Positions 52,421 to 62,412 of a stretch of DNA of 64,000 nt are shown here, piece by piece; within the stretch, counting starts at the first letter, position 1, and each line of letters starts with the position of its first letter. Position numbers and translations under genes: made by a program. Source of the DNA: an uncultured Spirochaetia bacterium. GTDB lineage: Bacteria; Spirochaetota; Spirochaetia; SZUA-6; Bin103. The stretch is from contig CATQHW010000001.1 of assembly GCA_958296075.1 (NCBI GenBank), positions 434,001 to 498,000 on the forward strand, written 5' to 3'. The notes beneath the pieces were generated by a model. It saw only the letters and a list, made by a program, of their open reading frames with translations. It did not search any database and was not told the origin of the DNA.

Positions 52421-55329
52421 GGCTCGTCTCCCAGCCGCACGGCGCCGGCCACCTGACGCCGGCTGATGAACACCGCCACCGCCACCACCGCAGCCGCCAA
52501 CGCCGCGGCCACCGTCAGGAGCAGTGCGGTAAGGTCGGACACGTCGGTCACCACCAGATACGGGGGGGCCATCGAAACCTCGGCGGCGCGGTCGCGCAGC
52601 AGCGGCAGGAACAGGAGCGCCGCCAGCCGGGCGGCCACGACGCCCAGCCCCACCCCCACGCCGACGGTCAGGATGCGCTCCACGGCCAGCACGCCGGTGG
52701 TCTGGACCGCCGACAGCCCGTTGGCGCGCAGGGCGGCGAGCTGCACCGACTGCTCCCTCGTGGACGAGATGGTGGAGACCATCAGCGCCAGCACCGTCAC
52801 CACCGCCGCGGCGACGAAGCCGAGCGACAGCACGCCGAAGAAGCCGCGCCGGTACGGCTCGCGTTGCAGCTCAGCGAGTTGCCGGCGGGTATCGAGCACC
52901 CGTTCGGCGGTCACGCCGAGTTCGGCAAGCTCCGCCACCAGATGCTCCGCCCCGGTCACGCCGCCGGCGACAATCGGTGCTTCCTCGCTCAGCGAGTACC
53001 AGCTCTCGTAGGGCTCCAGCACGGTGAAATCCTGCACGTGCGCCAAGTTGGCCACCACGAACGCGCGATCGTACGGATCGAGCGCCGGCCAGTAGGGAAT
53101 GACGCCCACGACGTATGCCTCGATCGGCTGGTTCTGGTACTCGATAGTGAACGCGTCCCCCGGTCCGATTTCATGGCGCGCCGCCAGCGACCGGCTGATC
53201 AGCACACCCTCCCGGTGGCGGGCCAGGGCGACCAGGTAGTCGGTGATCGGATACGGCAGCAGATCGTCCCGGCGCCATGCGGCGCGCGCGAACTCGCCCG
53301 GCATCAGGGCCAGCAGATTGAAAGCGCCGATCTGCTGCGATCCCATGCTCCCTTCCACGCGGCGGTAGAGCACGCGCGCCATCGCCGCCACGCCGGCAAT
53401 CTCGGCCCGCGCCAGCCACGGCGGCTCGCTCGCGGCGACCGGCCGCGGGTCGCCGCGCCGCCGCGGCGGCTCCGGTTCGTCCGGATTCGGCGGGACCCAC
53501 GACTCGATCACCACCACCTCCGCCCCCACCAAGTAGCGTATCCGGTCGGCGATGTTGCGCTGCAGCGTCCGCGCCGCCGAGCCGTTGTAGATGCCCATCG
53601 CCACCGTGACGATCAGCAACACCACCACGGAGACGAACGACCCGGAGTTGCGGGCCAGCCGCCGGAAGCTGAGCTGCCAAACCGCCCCGCGCATGGCGGC
53701 GGTGAGCCGGCTCAACGCCCCCATCGCCAGCGGAAACACGCGCAACAGCGCCAAGCCGAAGCCCAGGAAGAAGAGCACCGGGACGACGAACAGCAGCGGA
53801 TCGGCGTCGATGGTGGCGTCCGGCGCCAGGCGGACCGACTGCCAGCGCAGGCTCGAGTACCCGTAGAAGCCGACTCCCAAAACGATTACGTCGATGAAGT
53901 AGCGGTGCCAGAACGAGCGGCGCATGCCGCGCGCGCGGAGCTGTCTGAGGGTCACCACCGACAGCCGGCCGCCGGCGGCGGCCGGTCCCACCGCGGCGGC
54001 TACCGCCAGAAAGCTCGCCAACGCGGCGAACCAGCGGGACTGCCGGGTGACCGCCAGCGGCAGGGTCGATGCCGCGTCGTTGCCAGCGATCGCCGCGAAG
54101 CCCAGAAACCCCTCGGTCGAGCCGACCGAGCGCGCCGCGATCAGCCCGACGTACGGCCCGACCAACGCCGCCGCGCCGGCCAGCACCGCCCACTCCAGTG
54201 CGAAGCTGGCCAGCACCTGCAGCCGGCCGGCGCCACGGCTGTGCAGCGTGGCGACCTCGGCGATGCGCTGCTCGACGCTGAGCGCCGCCATCAGCATGAC
54301 GTAGGCGACGATCATGGCAAGCGTAGGGGCCGCCAGGGAGAGCAGGAACAGCGACACCCGGTCCAGGATCAGCCGAAACTCGCGAAAGAACTCCAGCGGC
54401 GACAACCAGAACTCCGTGCCGGGCACCATCTCGGCCATGCGCGCTTCGATCGCCTCCAGTTGCGCGATCAGGCGGCCCACGTCGGCCACCTGCACCCGCC
54501 GGTCATCGAACACCCACTGCCAGTCGGCTCGATCGACGCGCAGACCGGCCTGCTGCAAGCGGGCGAACGGCTCGCCGTGAATGAACAGCCGGTCCGGCAG
54601 CAGCGGGTAGATCCACTCGCGGGAGGTGAGCCCCGGCCGGGGGCGCACCAAGCCCACCACCTCGATCGTCACCGCCGCGAAGCGTTGCCCCTGCACGGTG
54701 CGCAGGTCGATGCCGGTCGCAGCGGCGATCTCCTCATCCGCCCGCAGCGTGTACGCCCACCGGTAGCGCGATCCCACCAGCAGCTCCAGCTCGTCCAGGG
54801 TGCGCCCGCCGGCGACCACCTCCACCACCCCGTCGTCGCGGTCCCGGAACCAGCGGCCGTCGATCACCTCCGCGTGCTCCTGCAGGTTGCTCATGGTGCC
54901 GAGCTCGGCGCGGGCGATGCGGTCGGCCGGGCCGGCCTCCGGCGAGAGCGCGAGCAGATCGACCCCGAAGGTCCGATAGGAAGAGAAGCTCTGCGCCGTC
55001 TGCCCGGCGGCTGCGCGCAGCGCGTCCTGCAGATAGCGCTCCAGTGCGGCGAGTCGCTCGGGCGCCACCGCCAGCTTGCGGCGCGGATTGCGGTGCGAAG
55101 GGATCACCGCGAACGGGGCACGGAAGCTGTCCTGCTCGCGCCAGCGCTCAATGAAGCTGCGCTGCAGGCTGGCCGCTGAGTAGATCGGCACGGCCGCCAC
55201 GAACGCGGCGGCCAGAATCAGCCCCAGCAACAGCGGCGTCACCAGGCGCCAGTTCTTGGCGGTTCGCTTCAGGGTGATCCACAGGAGCGCGAGCGCATAG
55301 CGGCCCATGCCAGCCGGTTGCCGGATCAT
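52417..55329 (-). CDS. Large FtsX-family ABC permease
   Basis: A 970-residue membrane protein. One N-terminal helix (LVTPLLLGLILAAAFVAAVP) precedes a long extracytoplasmic region. Helices cluster at about 335-430, 470-540 and 560-600, followed by a second external domain and a C-terminal set of three (FVAAAVVTVLALMVSTISST and on). The duplicated FtsX core marks a LolC/E- or MacB-related permease that works by mechanotransmission on lipoproteins, peptides or lipids. It overlaps its neighbours by 4 nt on both sides, coupling it to the adaptor and to the AbrB-tailed ATPase. Confidence 0.8.
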   Translation of the reverse strand: MIRQPAGMGRYALALLWITLKRTAKNWRLVTPLLLGLILAAAFVAAVPIYSAASLQRSFIERWREQDSFRAPFAVIPSHRNPRRKLAVAPERLAALERYLQDALRAAAGQTAQSFSSYRTFGVDLLALSPEAGPADRIARAELGTMSNLQEHAEVIDGRWFRDRDDGVVEVVAGGRTLDELELLVGSRYRWAYTLRADEEIAAATGIDLRTVQGQRFAAVTIEVVGLVRPRPGLTSREWIYPLLPDRLFIHGEPFARLQQAGLRVDRADWQWVFDDRRVQVADVGRLIAQLEAIEARMAEMVPGTEFWLSPLEFFREFRLILDRVSLFLLSLAAPTLAMIVAYVMLMAALSVEQRIAEVATLHSRGAGRLQVLASFALEWAVLAGAAALVGPYVGLIAARSVGSTEGFLGFAAIAGNDAASTLPLAVTRQSRWFAALASFLAVAAAVGPAAAGGRLSVVTLRQLRARGMRRSFWHRYFIDVIVLGVGFYGYSSLRWQSVRLAPDATIDADPLLFVVPVLFFLGFGLALLRVFPLAMGALSRLTAAMRGAVWQLSFRRLARNSGSFVSVVVLLIVTVAMGIYNGSAARTLQRNIADRIRYLVGAEVVVIESWVPPNPDEPEPPRRRGDPRPVAASEPPWLARAEIAGVAAMARVLYRRVEGSMGSQQIGAFNLLALMPGEFARAAWRRDDLLPYPITDYLVALARHREGVLISRSLAARHEIGPGDAFTIEYQNQPIEAYVVGVIPYWPALDPYDRAFVVANLAHVQDFTVLEPYESWYSLSEEAPIVAGGVTGAEHLVAELAELGVTAERVLDTRRQLAELQREPYRRGFFGVLSLGFVAAAVVTVLALMVSTISSTREQSVQLAALRANGLSAVQTTGVLAVERILTVGVGVGLGVVAARLAALLFLPLLRDRAAEVSMAPPYLVVTDVSDLTALLLTVAAALAAAVVAVAVFISRRQVAGAVRLGDEP

Positions 55330-56366
55330 TTGCCGATTACGATCTGTCCGGACTCCAGGCCCTCCAGAATCTCCACCCGCGTATCGGTGCGGACCCCCAC
55401 CTTGACGTCGACCTCGCGCCGCCGGACATCTTCCAGCACCCGGACGTAGGTGCGTCCCTGGAACTCGCGCAGCGCGGCCACGGGAATCAGCAGGGTGTCG
55501 CGGCGAAAGTCGACCAGGACGCGAGCCGCGTGGCGCGCCCCCATGCGGAACGACACGGTCGCCGCGTCGTCCAACTTCACGTGGACGACGTACTCCTCCC
55601 GCCGCAGAGCGGCGTCGCGGCCGGAGGTGCGGCTGGTGAGCCGCGACACGGTCCCCGGCGCCCAGGTGCCCGATTCGATCTCGACGTGGGCGGTCTGCCC
55701 CACCTCCACCCGGTCGAACTGATCCGCGCTGACATCCATCTGCAGCTCCAGCTCCTGCGGGTCGGCGATCTCGATCATGGTCCGGTAGCCCTCGACCACC
55801 TCATCGACCTCGGGGTTCACCCGCGTGATCACCCCGTCGTAGGGCGCGCGGATCGTGTGCGCTTCCAGACGCCGGCGCAGGAAGTCGGCCGTCTCCTCGC
55901 GCTTGGCCACCTCCAACTGGCGTATTCGGCGCTCGACGCTCGACGCTCCCGGGCCCTGCGATGCGGACCGCAGGCGATCGATCTCCAGGTCGAGTTCCGC
56001 CAACCGCAGGCTGTGCTGGATCGCGCCGCTGGCAAGCCGCGCCAGGGTCTGCCCCTGCGTCACCCGGTCGCCCGTCCCGACGTTCAGCTCGGCCAGCCGG
56101 CCGCTCTCCTGGAAGTACAACTCCTGCAGCCGCACCGATTGCACGCGCGCCACCCGCTCGATCTCGACCGACAGGTCGCGCTGCTCCACCGGGTAGGTGG
56201 GTGCCGAGGTCCGGCCGCCGAGCCCCGAAAGCTCGGCCGGCAGCTCCAGATCGCCGGCCGGCCGGCCGCAGGCCGCGAGCAGGGCGAGGACCGCCAAGCC
56301 CATCACCACCAGCGCCAGGCGGACCTGCCGGGGGGCGCCTGGTCGCGCGCAGTCCGTGGCCCTCAT
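55326..56366 (-). CDS. Lipoprotein membrane-fusion (HlyD/MacA-like) adaptor
   Basis: A 346-residue periplasmic adaptor. The signal peptide ends in LLAAC, so Cys33 is the likely lipidated residue. The lipoyl-like half-motif ESGRLAELNVGTGDRVTQGQ, a helical hairpin (about 125-175) and its partner APYDGVITRVNPEVDEVVEG are present, followed by beta-barrel and membrane-proximal domains. Adaptors of this kind bridge a MacB/FtsX permease to an outer-membrane channel, implying a diderm cell. It overlaps the permease and upstream ATPase genes by 4 nt each. Confidence 0.85.
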   Translation of the reverse strand: MRATDCARPGAPRQVRLALVVMGLAVLALLAACGRPAGDLELPAELSGLGGRTSAPTYPVEQRDLSVEIERVARVQSVRLQELYFQESGRLAELNVGTGDRVTQGQTLARLASGAIQHSLRLAELDLEIDRLRSASQGPGASSVERRIRQLEVAKREETADFLRRRLEAHTIRAPYDGVITRVNPEVDEVVEGYRTMIEIADPQELELQMDVSADQFDRVEVGQTAHVEIESGTWAPGTVSRLTSRTSGRDAALRREEYVVHVKLDDAATVSFRMGARHAARVLVDFRRDTLLIPVAALREFQGRTYVRVLEDVRRREVDVKVGVRTDTRVEILEGLESGQIVIGK

Positions 56367-57076
56367 CGCGCCGCCGGGGCTCGCTCGACCGGATGCAGCG
56401 CGCCGTCCGCCATCGCGTACACCACGTCAGCGTACCGGTTGGCCAGATGATCGTGGCTGGTGACCACGGCGGTCATGCGCCGTTCCTTGACCGCGGAGCC
56501 GATGAGCTGCAACACGGTGGCACCGGAACCCTGGTCCAGCTCGCCGGTCGGCTCGTCCGCAAACAGCACGATCGGTCGCTTGACCAGCGCGCGAGCCACG
56601 GCGACGCGCTGCTGCTCGCCGCCGGACAGCTCGAACACCCGGTGATGGGCGCGCAGCCCCAGGCCCACCCGTTCGAGCTGTTCGCGCGCGCGCCGGGCGG
56701 CGGTGCGGGGATCGATCCCGGCGATGCGCAGCGGCAGATCGACGTTCTCCAGGGCGGTGAGCCCCGGCAGCAGGGCGAGCGCCTGGAACACGAACGCGGC
56801 GGTGTCGCGACGCCAGCGATTGCGCCGCGCGCCGCTCATGCCCTGGAGGTTGAGCCCGTCCACCTTCACCGTGCCGCTGGAGGGGCGATCGAGCCCGCCG
56901 AGCAGGTTGAGCAGCGTGGTCTTGCCGGAGCCCGATCGGCCGCGCAGCAGCACGAAGCGCCCGGCACGGATCGAGATCGACACGCCCCGGATCGCGTTCA
57001 CCTCCTCCACGCCGGTACGGAACACCTTGGTGAGGTCCTCGGCCTCGATCAGAGCCGGCGGCACGTCTGCGGTCAT
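56363..57076 (-). CDS. ABC transporter ATPase (LolD/MacB type)
   Basis: A 237-residue ATPase: Walker A GRSGSGKT (46-53), canonical signature LSGGEQQRVAVARAL, Walker B VLFADEPTGELD and a switch His in VTSHDHLANRYAD. ATG at 57076 follows GGAAGGGG and gives the usual length; the frame open to 57463 is antisense to the tag promoter region. It is first in the four-gene overlapping operon, whose last gene is a second, divergent ATPase, so the permease may use a heterodimer. Confidence 0.85.
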   Translation of the reverse strand: MTADVPPALIEAEDLTKVFRTGVEEVNAIRGVSISIRAGRFVLLRGRSGSGKTTLLNLLGGLDRPSSGTVKVDGLNLQGMSGARRNRWRRDTAAFVFQALALLPGLTALENVDLPLRIAGIDPRTAARRAREQLERVGLGLRAHHRVFELSGGEQQRVAVARALVKRPIVLFADEPTGELDQGSGATVLQLIGSAVKERRMTAVVTSHDHLANRYADVVYAMADGALHPVERAPAAR

Positions 57077-57158
57077 CCCCTTCCAGTCTCTTCCCTGCCG
57101 GCATGATACCGTGGCCCATGCGGGCGGGCGCAAACGGCGGCACGGCAGGCGGCGAGCG

Positions 57159-57749
57159 ATGACGGAGCTCCGCCGCTGCCCGTGGTGCGCCGGCGATGAG
57201 CTGATGCAGGCGTACCACGACCGGGAGTGGGGCGCGCCGATCCGGGACGACGACCGCATGCAGTTCGAGTTCCTGGTCCTGGAAGGGGCGCAGGCGGGTC
57301 TGAGCTGGCGCACCATCCTGCGCAAACGGGCCGGGTACCGGCGCGCATACCAGGGCTTCGACCCGGCGCTCGTCGCCCGCTTCGGAGACGCCGAGCGCGC
57401 GGCGCTGCTCGCCAACCCGGAGATCGTCCGCAACCGGCTGAAGGTGGCCGCGTCGATCGACAACGCGCGCGCCTTCCTGGCGGTCCAGGAACGGTTCGGC
57501 AGCTTCTGCGACTACGTGTGGGACTTCGTCGACGGCCGTCCGGTGGTGGGCGGCTGGCGCGACCAGGGCGATCTTCCGGCCGAAACCGAGCTGTCGCGCC
57601 GGGTCAGCCGCGACCTCAAGTCACGGGGCTTTCGCTTCGTGGGGCCCACCATCGTCTACGCCCACCTGCAGGCGGTAGGGGTGGTCAACGACCACGTGAC
57701 CGGCTGCTTCCGCTTCGGCGATCTGACGGCAGGCGCGGACTATACGTGA
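57159..57749 (+). CDS. tag: DNA-3-methyladenine glycosylase I
   Basis: A 196-residue base-excision repair enzyme. The opening RRCPWCAGDELMQAYHDREW carries the zinc-binding Cys and the Tag hallmark, FEFLVLEGAQAGLSW is the helical core, and the zinc His lies near HVTGCFRF. It removes 3-methyladenine from alkylated DNA. ATG at 57159 is 82 bp from the divergent ABC ATPase start. Its 3' end overlaps the convergent Gfo/Idh gene by 10 bp. Confidence 0.9.
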   Translation: MTELRRCPWCAGDELMQAYHDREWGAPIRDDDRMQFEFLVLEGAQAGLSWRTILRKRAGYRRAYQGFDPALVARFGDAERAALLANPEIVRNRLKVAASIDNARAFLAVQERFGSFCDYVWDFVDGRPVVGGWRDQGDLPAETELSRRVSRDLKSRGFRFVGPTIVYAHLQAVGVVNDHVTGCFRFGDLTAGADYT

Positions 57750-58834
57750 AAGACGTACAAGTCGCGCTCGGCCTGTGGCAACGCTATCCAGGCGCCGCCG
57801 CGGCGGTGGCTTTCGGCGACGGCGACGCAGGCGCCGACGATGCGGGCGCTCAGATCGACCGGTGCGCGCGTCGGCCGGCCTGACTCGTAGGCGTCGACCA
57901 GGTCCTCCAGACACGCCACCACCGGGCTGCGCGGCTCTGGAACCTCGAACGGAGCGGGCGCCAAGTCCGGTCGCCGCCCGGCGCCGGCCGCCGTGCGGAG
58001 CGTGATGCCGGCGCCGTTGTTCTCGGAGCGGATCGCTCCCGCGCTGCCCAGCACCTCGAACTCCCAGTTGCCGGCCGGCACGCTCCACGCCTCCACCCCG
58101 CCGGCGAAGCGGAGGTGAAACGTCGCGTCCGGGTCGCTGGGAACGTGGTTCCCCGCCACCGGCCGGGGGCCGCCCCGCGGGTCGCGCGGCAGCAACTCGC
58201 CGCGCACCGCATCGATCGGCGGATCGCCGAGCAGGAACGACAGGGTGTCGATCGAGTGGACGTGCCCGTGCATCAAGTTGCTCGCGGCATAATGGACTGT
58301 GGCTTGCGGCGCGCCGATCGCGCCGGCGGCGATCGCCTGGCGAACCGCGTCGTAGCGGTTGTCGAAGCGGCGCAGCACGCCGGTGTTGAAGACGGTGCCG
58401 TTGGCAATGCAGGCGTCGCGCGCGGCATCGGCCATGCGCGGCGAACTGGCCATCGCCTTCTCCACGTACAGCATCGGCACCTTCAACTCCGCGAGCGCCA
58501 CGGTGAGCTCCGCGTGCGAGTCGCCGCGGAAGCCGGCGTCGGGCGCCTCCCTGGCCGGCTTTTGCAGCCCCGAAGCGGTGGTGCAGACCGCCACCAGATC
58601 GGGACGCTGCTCGGCGACCATCTGCCGGTAGTCCTCGTACACCGCCTCCACCCCCCAGCGCTCGCGGAACGCCTCCCGCCGCTCGGGCCGCAGGTCGGCG
58701 GCGGTCGCCACCTCCAGGCGGTCGCTTGCCCGGCACGACGCCGCGATCGAATACGGTTGAGTGCTGTGCCCCTCGTCGTCGATGGTGCTGCCCATCCGTC
58801 CCAGGCCGATGATGCCGACGCGATACCGTCTCAT
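57740..58834 (-). CDS. Gfo/Idh/MocA-family oxidoreductase
   Basis: A 364-residue dehydrogenase with VGIIGLGRMGSTIDDEGHST as nucleotide loop, YVEKAMASSPRMADAA in the EKP position (Ala for Pro) and FNTGVLRRFDNRYDAV at the active site. Its ATG at 58834 overlaps the stop of the PhyH gene by 4 nt, so the dehydrogenase and oxygenase are coupled. It closely resembles the two other Gfo/Idh proteins here, including the non-canonical EKA/EKG motif, suggesting one expanded subfamily. Confidence 0.85.
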   Translation of the reverse strand: MRRYRVGIIGLGRMGSTIDDEGHSTQPYSIAASCRASDRLEVATAADLRPERREAFRERWGVEAVYEDYRQMVAEQRPDLVAVCTTASGLQKPAREAPDAGFRGDSHAELTVALAELKVPMLYVEKAMASSPRMADAARDACIANGTVFNTGVLRRFDNRYDAVRQAIAAGAIGAPQATVHYAASNLMHGHVHSIDTLSFLLGDPPIDAVRGELLPRDPRGGPRPVAGNHVPSDPDATFHLRFAGGVEAWSVPAGNWEFEVLGSAGAIRSENNGAGITLRTAAGAGRRPDLAPAPFEVPEPRSPVVACLEDLVDAYESGRPTRAPVDLSARIVGACVAVAESHRRGGAWIALPQAERDLYVFHV

Positions 58835-59670
58835 TCCGCGCTCCTTCGCTCGTTTGCGATCCTTCGCTCGTTTCCTGCCGGCAGCTCGAAGTAGCCGAAC
58901 TCCGCCATGCGGTCGAGCCAGCGCTGCCGCTTCGGGCTGCCGCCGGGGTTGGCCAACCACTCCGGCGGATACAGAGGATCGCCTTCCCGCCTGTACTGGG
59001 CCGGGGTGCCCCGCGCGCCGCGGGCACGCTCGCGCACTGCCGCTTCCTCGGCGGCCCCGCGCGGATTGTGGTAGTAGACGCAGGTGCACATGCGGCGGCC
59101 GGCGGCGCCGCCGTGGCTGGCGTGCCAGCAGCGCATGTCGAAGGCGACCACGTCGCCGGGACAGGACGCGCACACGTAGGCCGGGACGTCGGCCACCGCC
59201 AGATCGAGCGACTCCAGCGAGCCGCGGATCCGATCATGGAATGCGCGGCCGTGCGATCCGGGGATCACGCGCAGGGCGCCCGAGGCGGCGTCGACCGGGT
59301 CGAGGTAGAAGGCGAACTTGATCCCGTAGCAGTCCCGCTCGGGGTCGGCGTGGTGATCGGGATGCCAGCGCGTGTCGCCCACGTAGCGGTTGGCATCGGC
59401 GCCGATGCCCAGCACGTCGGTGCCGTAGAGCTGCTCGGCCACGCTGCAGAAGCGGTCGTCCTCCAGCAGGCTGGCGAACAGCGGCGTGCGCGGGTGCAGC
59501 ATCATGGCCCAGTACCGCGTCTCGCCGGTGAACGGCGCGTGCGCGTAGACGCGGTCGAGCTCCGCCTCGTACTCGGCGCGCAGGATCTCTACCTCATGCG
59601 CCGTGAACAGGCCGCGCAGGATGACGAAACCGAAGGTCCTGAAGTGCTGGAGTTGCGTGTCGGTGAGCAT
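58831..59670 (-). CDS. Phytanoyl-CoA dioxygenase (PhyH) family protein
   Basis: A 279-residue oxygenase. LQHFRTFGFVILRGLFTAHE is the opening, TRWHPDHHAD carries the metal His and Asp, and CWHASHGGAAGRRMCTCVYY the distal His and 2-oxoglutarate Arg. ATG at 59670 follows AGGAGG by 7 nt, so the longer reading to 59742 is rejected. The C-terminal tail has a repeated ANERR/GNERR stretch. Coupled to the following Gfo/Idh gene. Confidence 0.85.
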   Translation of the reverse strand: MLTDTQLQHFRTFGFVILRGLFTAHEVEILRAEYEAELDRVYAHAPFTGETRYWAMMLHPRTPLFASLLEDDRFCSVAEQLYGTDVLGIGADANRYVGDTRWHPDHHADPERDCYGIKFAFYLDPVDAASGALRVIPGSHGRAFHDRIRGSLESLDLAVADVPAYVCASCPGDVVAFDMRCWHASHGGAAGRRMCTCVYYHNPRGAAEEAAVRERARGARGTPAQYRREGDPLYPPEWLANPGGSPKRQRWLDRMAEFGYFELPAGNERRIANERRSAE

Positions 59671-59792
59671 CTCGGCCTCCTTGGACGATGCGACGGGGAC
59701 GATGCGCGGCAGGATTCTGCCCGGTTGGCGCGCCGGCGGCAAGCCCGCCCGGCGGGCGCACGATGGTGGGCGGCGCGTGGTAGAGTGCCTCC

Positions 59793-60218
59793 ATGAAGCC
59801 TGATACGGGAAACGGGGAGGGTTCCGCTCTCGACCGCGCGGTCGACTTCGAGAACCTCGGCGGCATCGTGCCGGCGATCGCGCAGGATCATGAGACCGGC
59901 GAGGTGCTCATGATGGCCTACATGAATCGCGAGTCGTTCGCGGAAACGCTGCGCACCGGCCGCGCGTGCTACTTCTCGCGCAGCCGCAACCGCCTCTGGC
60001 GCAAGGGCGAAGAGAGCGGCAACGTCCAGGAAGTGCACGGCGTATACGTCGACTGCGACGCCGACACGCTGCTGCTCAAGGTCCGCCAAGTCGGCGGCGC
60101 GGCGTGTCACGACGGCTACCGGAGCTGCTTCTTCCGCCGGGTGGCGGAAGATGGCGAGCCGCATTCGGTCGCCGAGCGGGTGTTCGACCCGACGCAGGTC
60201 TACGCCGGGAAGCGGTAG
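59793..60218 (+). CDS. hisI: Phosphoribosyl-AMP cyclohydrolase
   Basis: A 141-residue enzyme for the third step of histidine synthesis. [20 protein letters not shown] and [20 protein letters not shown] are conserved; the metal sites are [11 protein letters not shown] and the Cys of [12 protein letters not shown]. It is the single-domain form without a fused HisE. The next gene, 10 nt on, is hisG, a partial histidine operon. It is divergent from the PhyH gene. Confidence 0.92.
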   Translation: MKPDTGNGEGSALDRAVDFENLGGIVPAIAQDHETGEVLMMAYMNRESFAETLRTGRACYFSRSRNRLWRKGEESGNVQEVHGVYVDCDADTLLLKVRQVGGAACHDGYRSCFFRRVAEDGEPHSVAERVFDPTQVYAGKR

Positions 60219-60228
60219 CGGACGCTCC

Positions 60229-61125
60229 ATGAACCATCCGCCGAAGCTGAAGCTCGGCATCCCTGCCGGCAGCCTGCAGGAGGCGACCGCCGCCCTGTTC
60301 CGCAAAGCCGGCTACGAGATCACGTTCCGCTCCCGCTCCTTCTATCCCGCCATCGACGATCCGGAGATGGAGTGCATCTTGATCCGCGCGCAGGAGATCG
60401 CCCGCTACGTGCAGGACGGCGTGATGGACGCCGGCCTGACCGGCCGCGACTGGATCGTGGAGAACCGCGCGCAGGTGGTCGAGGTGGCCGAGCTGGTCTT
60501 CTCCAAGGTGAGCCGCCGGCCGGTGCGCTGGGTCCTGGCGGTGCCGGAGGATTCGCCGATCCACGGTCCGCAGGACCTGCAGGGCAAACACATCGCCACC
60601 GAGGCGGTCAATCTGACCACCGACTATCTGGCGAAGCACGGCGTGCAGGCGCACGTCGAGTTCTCCTGGGGGGCGACCGAGGTCAAGCCGCCCCGGCTGG
60701 CCGACGCGATCGTCGAGATCACGGAGACCGGCAGCTCGCTGCGCGCCAACAACCTGCGGATCGTCGACACGATCGTGACCAGCACGCCGCGCCTGATCGC
60801 CAACGAGTCGGCGTGGCAGCACGGCTGGAAGCGCCGGAAGATCGAGAACCTGGCCCTCATGTTGCGCGGCGCCATCGCCGCCGAGGGCAAGGTCGGGTTG
60901 ATGATGAACGTCCCGCCGGAGCGCCTCGACGCGGTCCTGGAGGCGCTGCCGGCGCTGAGGAGGCCGACGGTCTCCTCGCTGGCCAACGGCGGGCCGGCCA
61001 ACGGCGGCTGGGTTGCGGTCAACACGATCATCGACGAGCCGGTGGTGCGCGACATCATGCCGCGCCTCAAGGAGGCGGGCGCCAGCGGCATCGTCGAGTA
61101 TCCCCTGAACAAGATCATCGATTGA
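60229..61125 (+). CDS. hisG: ATP phosphoribosyltransferase, long (HisG-L) form
   Basis: A 298-residue enzyme catalysing the first, committed step of histidine synthesis. [20 protein letters not shown] is the start, [11 protein letters not shown] and [13 protein letters not shown] are conserved active-site regions, and residues about 215-298 form the ACT-like domain that binds histidine. That domain means HisZ is not needed. ATG at 60229 follows hisI by 10 nt. No other his genes are in the window. Confidence 0.9.
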   Translation: MNHPPKLKLGIPAGSLQEATAALFRKAGYEITFRSRSFYPAIDDPEMECILIRAQEIARYVQDGVMDAGLTGRDWIVENRAQVVEVAELVFSKVSRRPVRWVLAVPEDSPIHGPQDLQGKHIATEAVNLTTDYLAKHGVQAHVEFSWGATEVKPPRLADAIVEITETGSSLRANNLRIVDTIVTSTPRLIANESAWQHGWKRRKIENLALMLRGAIAAEGKVGLMMNVPPERLDAVLEALPALRRPTVSSLANGGPANGGWVAVNTIIDEPVVRDIMPRLKEAGASGIVEYPLNKIID

Positions 61126-61158
61126 GGGCGCGCGGCGGGACCGCCGCCCGCCCGCCCG

Positions 61159-62412
61159 CTACCGCTTCTCGATGGCCGCCTCCTCGGCGGTGGAGATCGC
61201 GCCCAGCGCCTGCAGCGTGAGCCGCGCCTTCTGTTCCTCCACCGGATGCGGGTGGACCCCGGAGATCGGCGCATGCGTCCCCGCCGCCCCGGAAATGACC
61301 GTGGCGTGCTTGGCCGGGAACAGCGACAGCGTCCGCGAGAACGGTTCGATGAACTTCTCGAAGTTCTCGATGATGTAGGCGGCCAGACCTGCCTGACCGC
61401 CGGCGCGCAGGATGTCGATCGTCCGGTTGAGCTGATCGATCTCGCCCTGCGCCCGGCCGCGCCGCTCGGCGGCCTGCGCCTGCGCCTGCAGGATCATCCG
61501 CTCCTTCTCCGCTTCCGCCGGGATCAGTATCTCCGCTCGATAGCGCTCCCGGAGCATCTCGATGCGCTGCTGCTCGGCGCCGATCTGCGCCTTGATGCCG
61601 GCGACCTTGGCCTGCGCGTCGCGTTCGGCCCGGCGTACGCCGATGGCGCTGCGCTGGGTCTCCTGCGCGACGTTGACGCGGGTCTCCGCCAGCAGGCTCT
61701 CCTTGGCGTTCTGCGCCACGCGCACCGCGACCTCCGCGCGCCGCGTTTCCGACTCTTCCTTGGCCGCCGCGCGCGCCTGCGCCTGCGCGGCGCGCGACTG
61801 CGATTCGGCGTTGGCGGACTGGATGCGCTTCAACAGCGCGATGTAGAGCTCCGGTTCGCGCACCCCGGTCAGGCGATGATCGTCCACGTCGGCGATGTTC
61901 ATCGCCGTGATCTCCAGACCGATGCCCCCCAGGTCGGACTTGCACACGCGGATCATGTTCTGCACCAGCCGATCCTTGTCGGTCATCACCTCCTCGGGCG
62001 TCATGGTCGCGATCGAGTCGCGCAGGTGCCCCTCGATGATGCCGGTGGCGATACCGGTCAGCTCGCCCCAGTCGCGCGTCATCAACAGGACGCGCCGGAT
62101 CGCGTTGCGCAGTCCTTCGCCCGACGAGGCGACCGCGAAGCTCACGGTCGCGACTACGGTGAGCGGCACGATGCCGGCCGCGATCGCCGATTCCACGCGC
62201 ACGCTGGTGGTGCGCGGCCGCATGTCCATCCGGAAGAAGCGGTGGATGAGCGGGAATACGAACACGCGCCCGCCGCGCAGCCACGAGAAGCCCCGGCCCT
62301 TGCCGGCGACGATCGCCAGCTCGTCGGCGCCGACGATCTTCATCTTGGTGACCAGTTGGATCACCAGAGTGGCGAGTACCAGCAGTAGGAAGACGACGAT
62401 GAAGGCGATCAT
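61159..62412 (-). CDS. SPFH/band-7 (flotillin-like) membrane protein
   Basis: A 417-residue protein: an N-terminal helix (IAFIVVFLLLVLATLVIQLV), an SPFH domain (about 30-190) and a long Ala/Glu/Arg-rich coiled coil (about 200-345) typical of flotillins (YqiK/FloT). The end has a short HPHPVEEQKARLTLQALGA tail. Flotillins scaffold membrane microdomains. It overlaps the second flotillin gene by 4 nt, and the two probably form hetero-oligomers. It is convergent with hisG, and GC-rich inverted sequence at 61132-61147 may end transcription. Confidence 0.8.
   Translation of the reverse strand: MIAFIVVFLLLVLATLVIQLVTKMKIVGADELAIVAGKGRGFSWLRGGRVFVFPLIHRFFRMDMRPRTTSVRVESAIAAGIVPLTVVATVSFAVASSGEGLRNAIRRVLLMTRDWGELTGIATGIIEGHLRDSIATMTPEEVMTDKDRLVQNMIRVCKSDLGGIGLEITAMNIADVDDHRLTGVREPELYIALLKRIQSANAESQSRAAQAQARAAAKEESETRRAEVAVRVAQNAKESLLAETRVNVAQETQRSAIGVRRAERDAQAKVAGIKAQIGAEQQRIEMLRERYRAEILIPAEAEKERMILQAQAQAAERRGRAQGEIDQLNRTIDILRAGGQAGLAAYIIENFEKFIEPFSRTLSLFPAKHATVISGAAGTHAPISGVHPHPVEEQKARLTLQALGAISTAEEAAIEKR

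Noticed and set aside
52864-55179. A 771-codon plus-strand frame opposite the FtsX permease
   Set aside because: His/Arg/Gln-rich shadow without motifs.
61132-61147. Bidirectional terminator between hisG and the flotillin genes
   Set aside because: Only a short GC stem with a tiny loop and no T-run on either strand.
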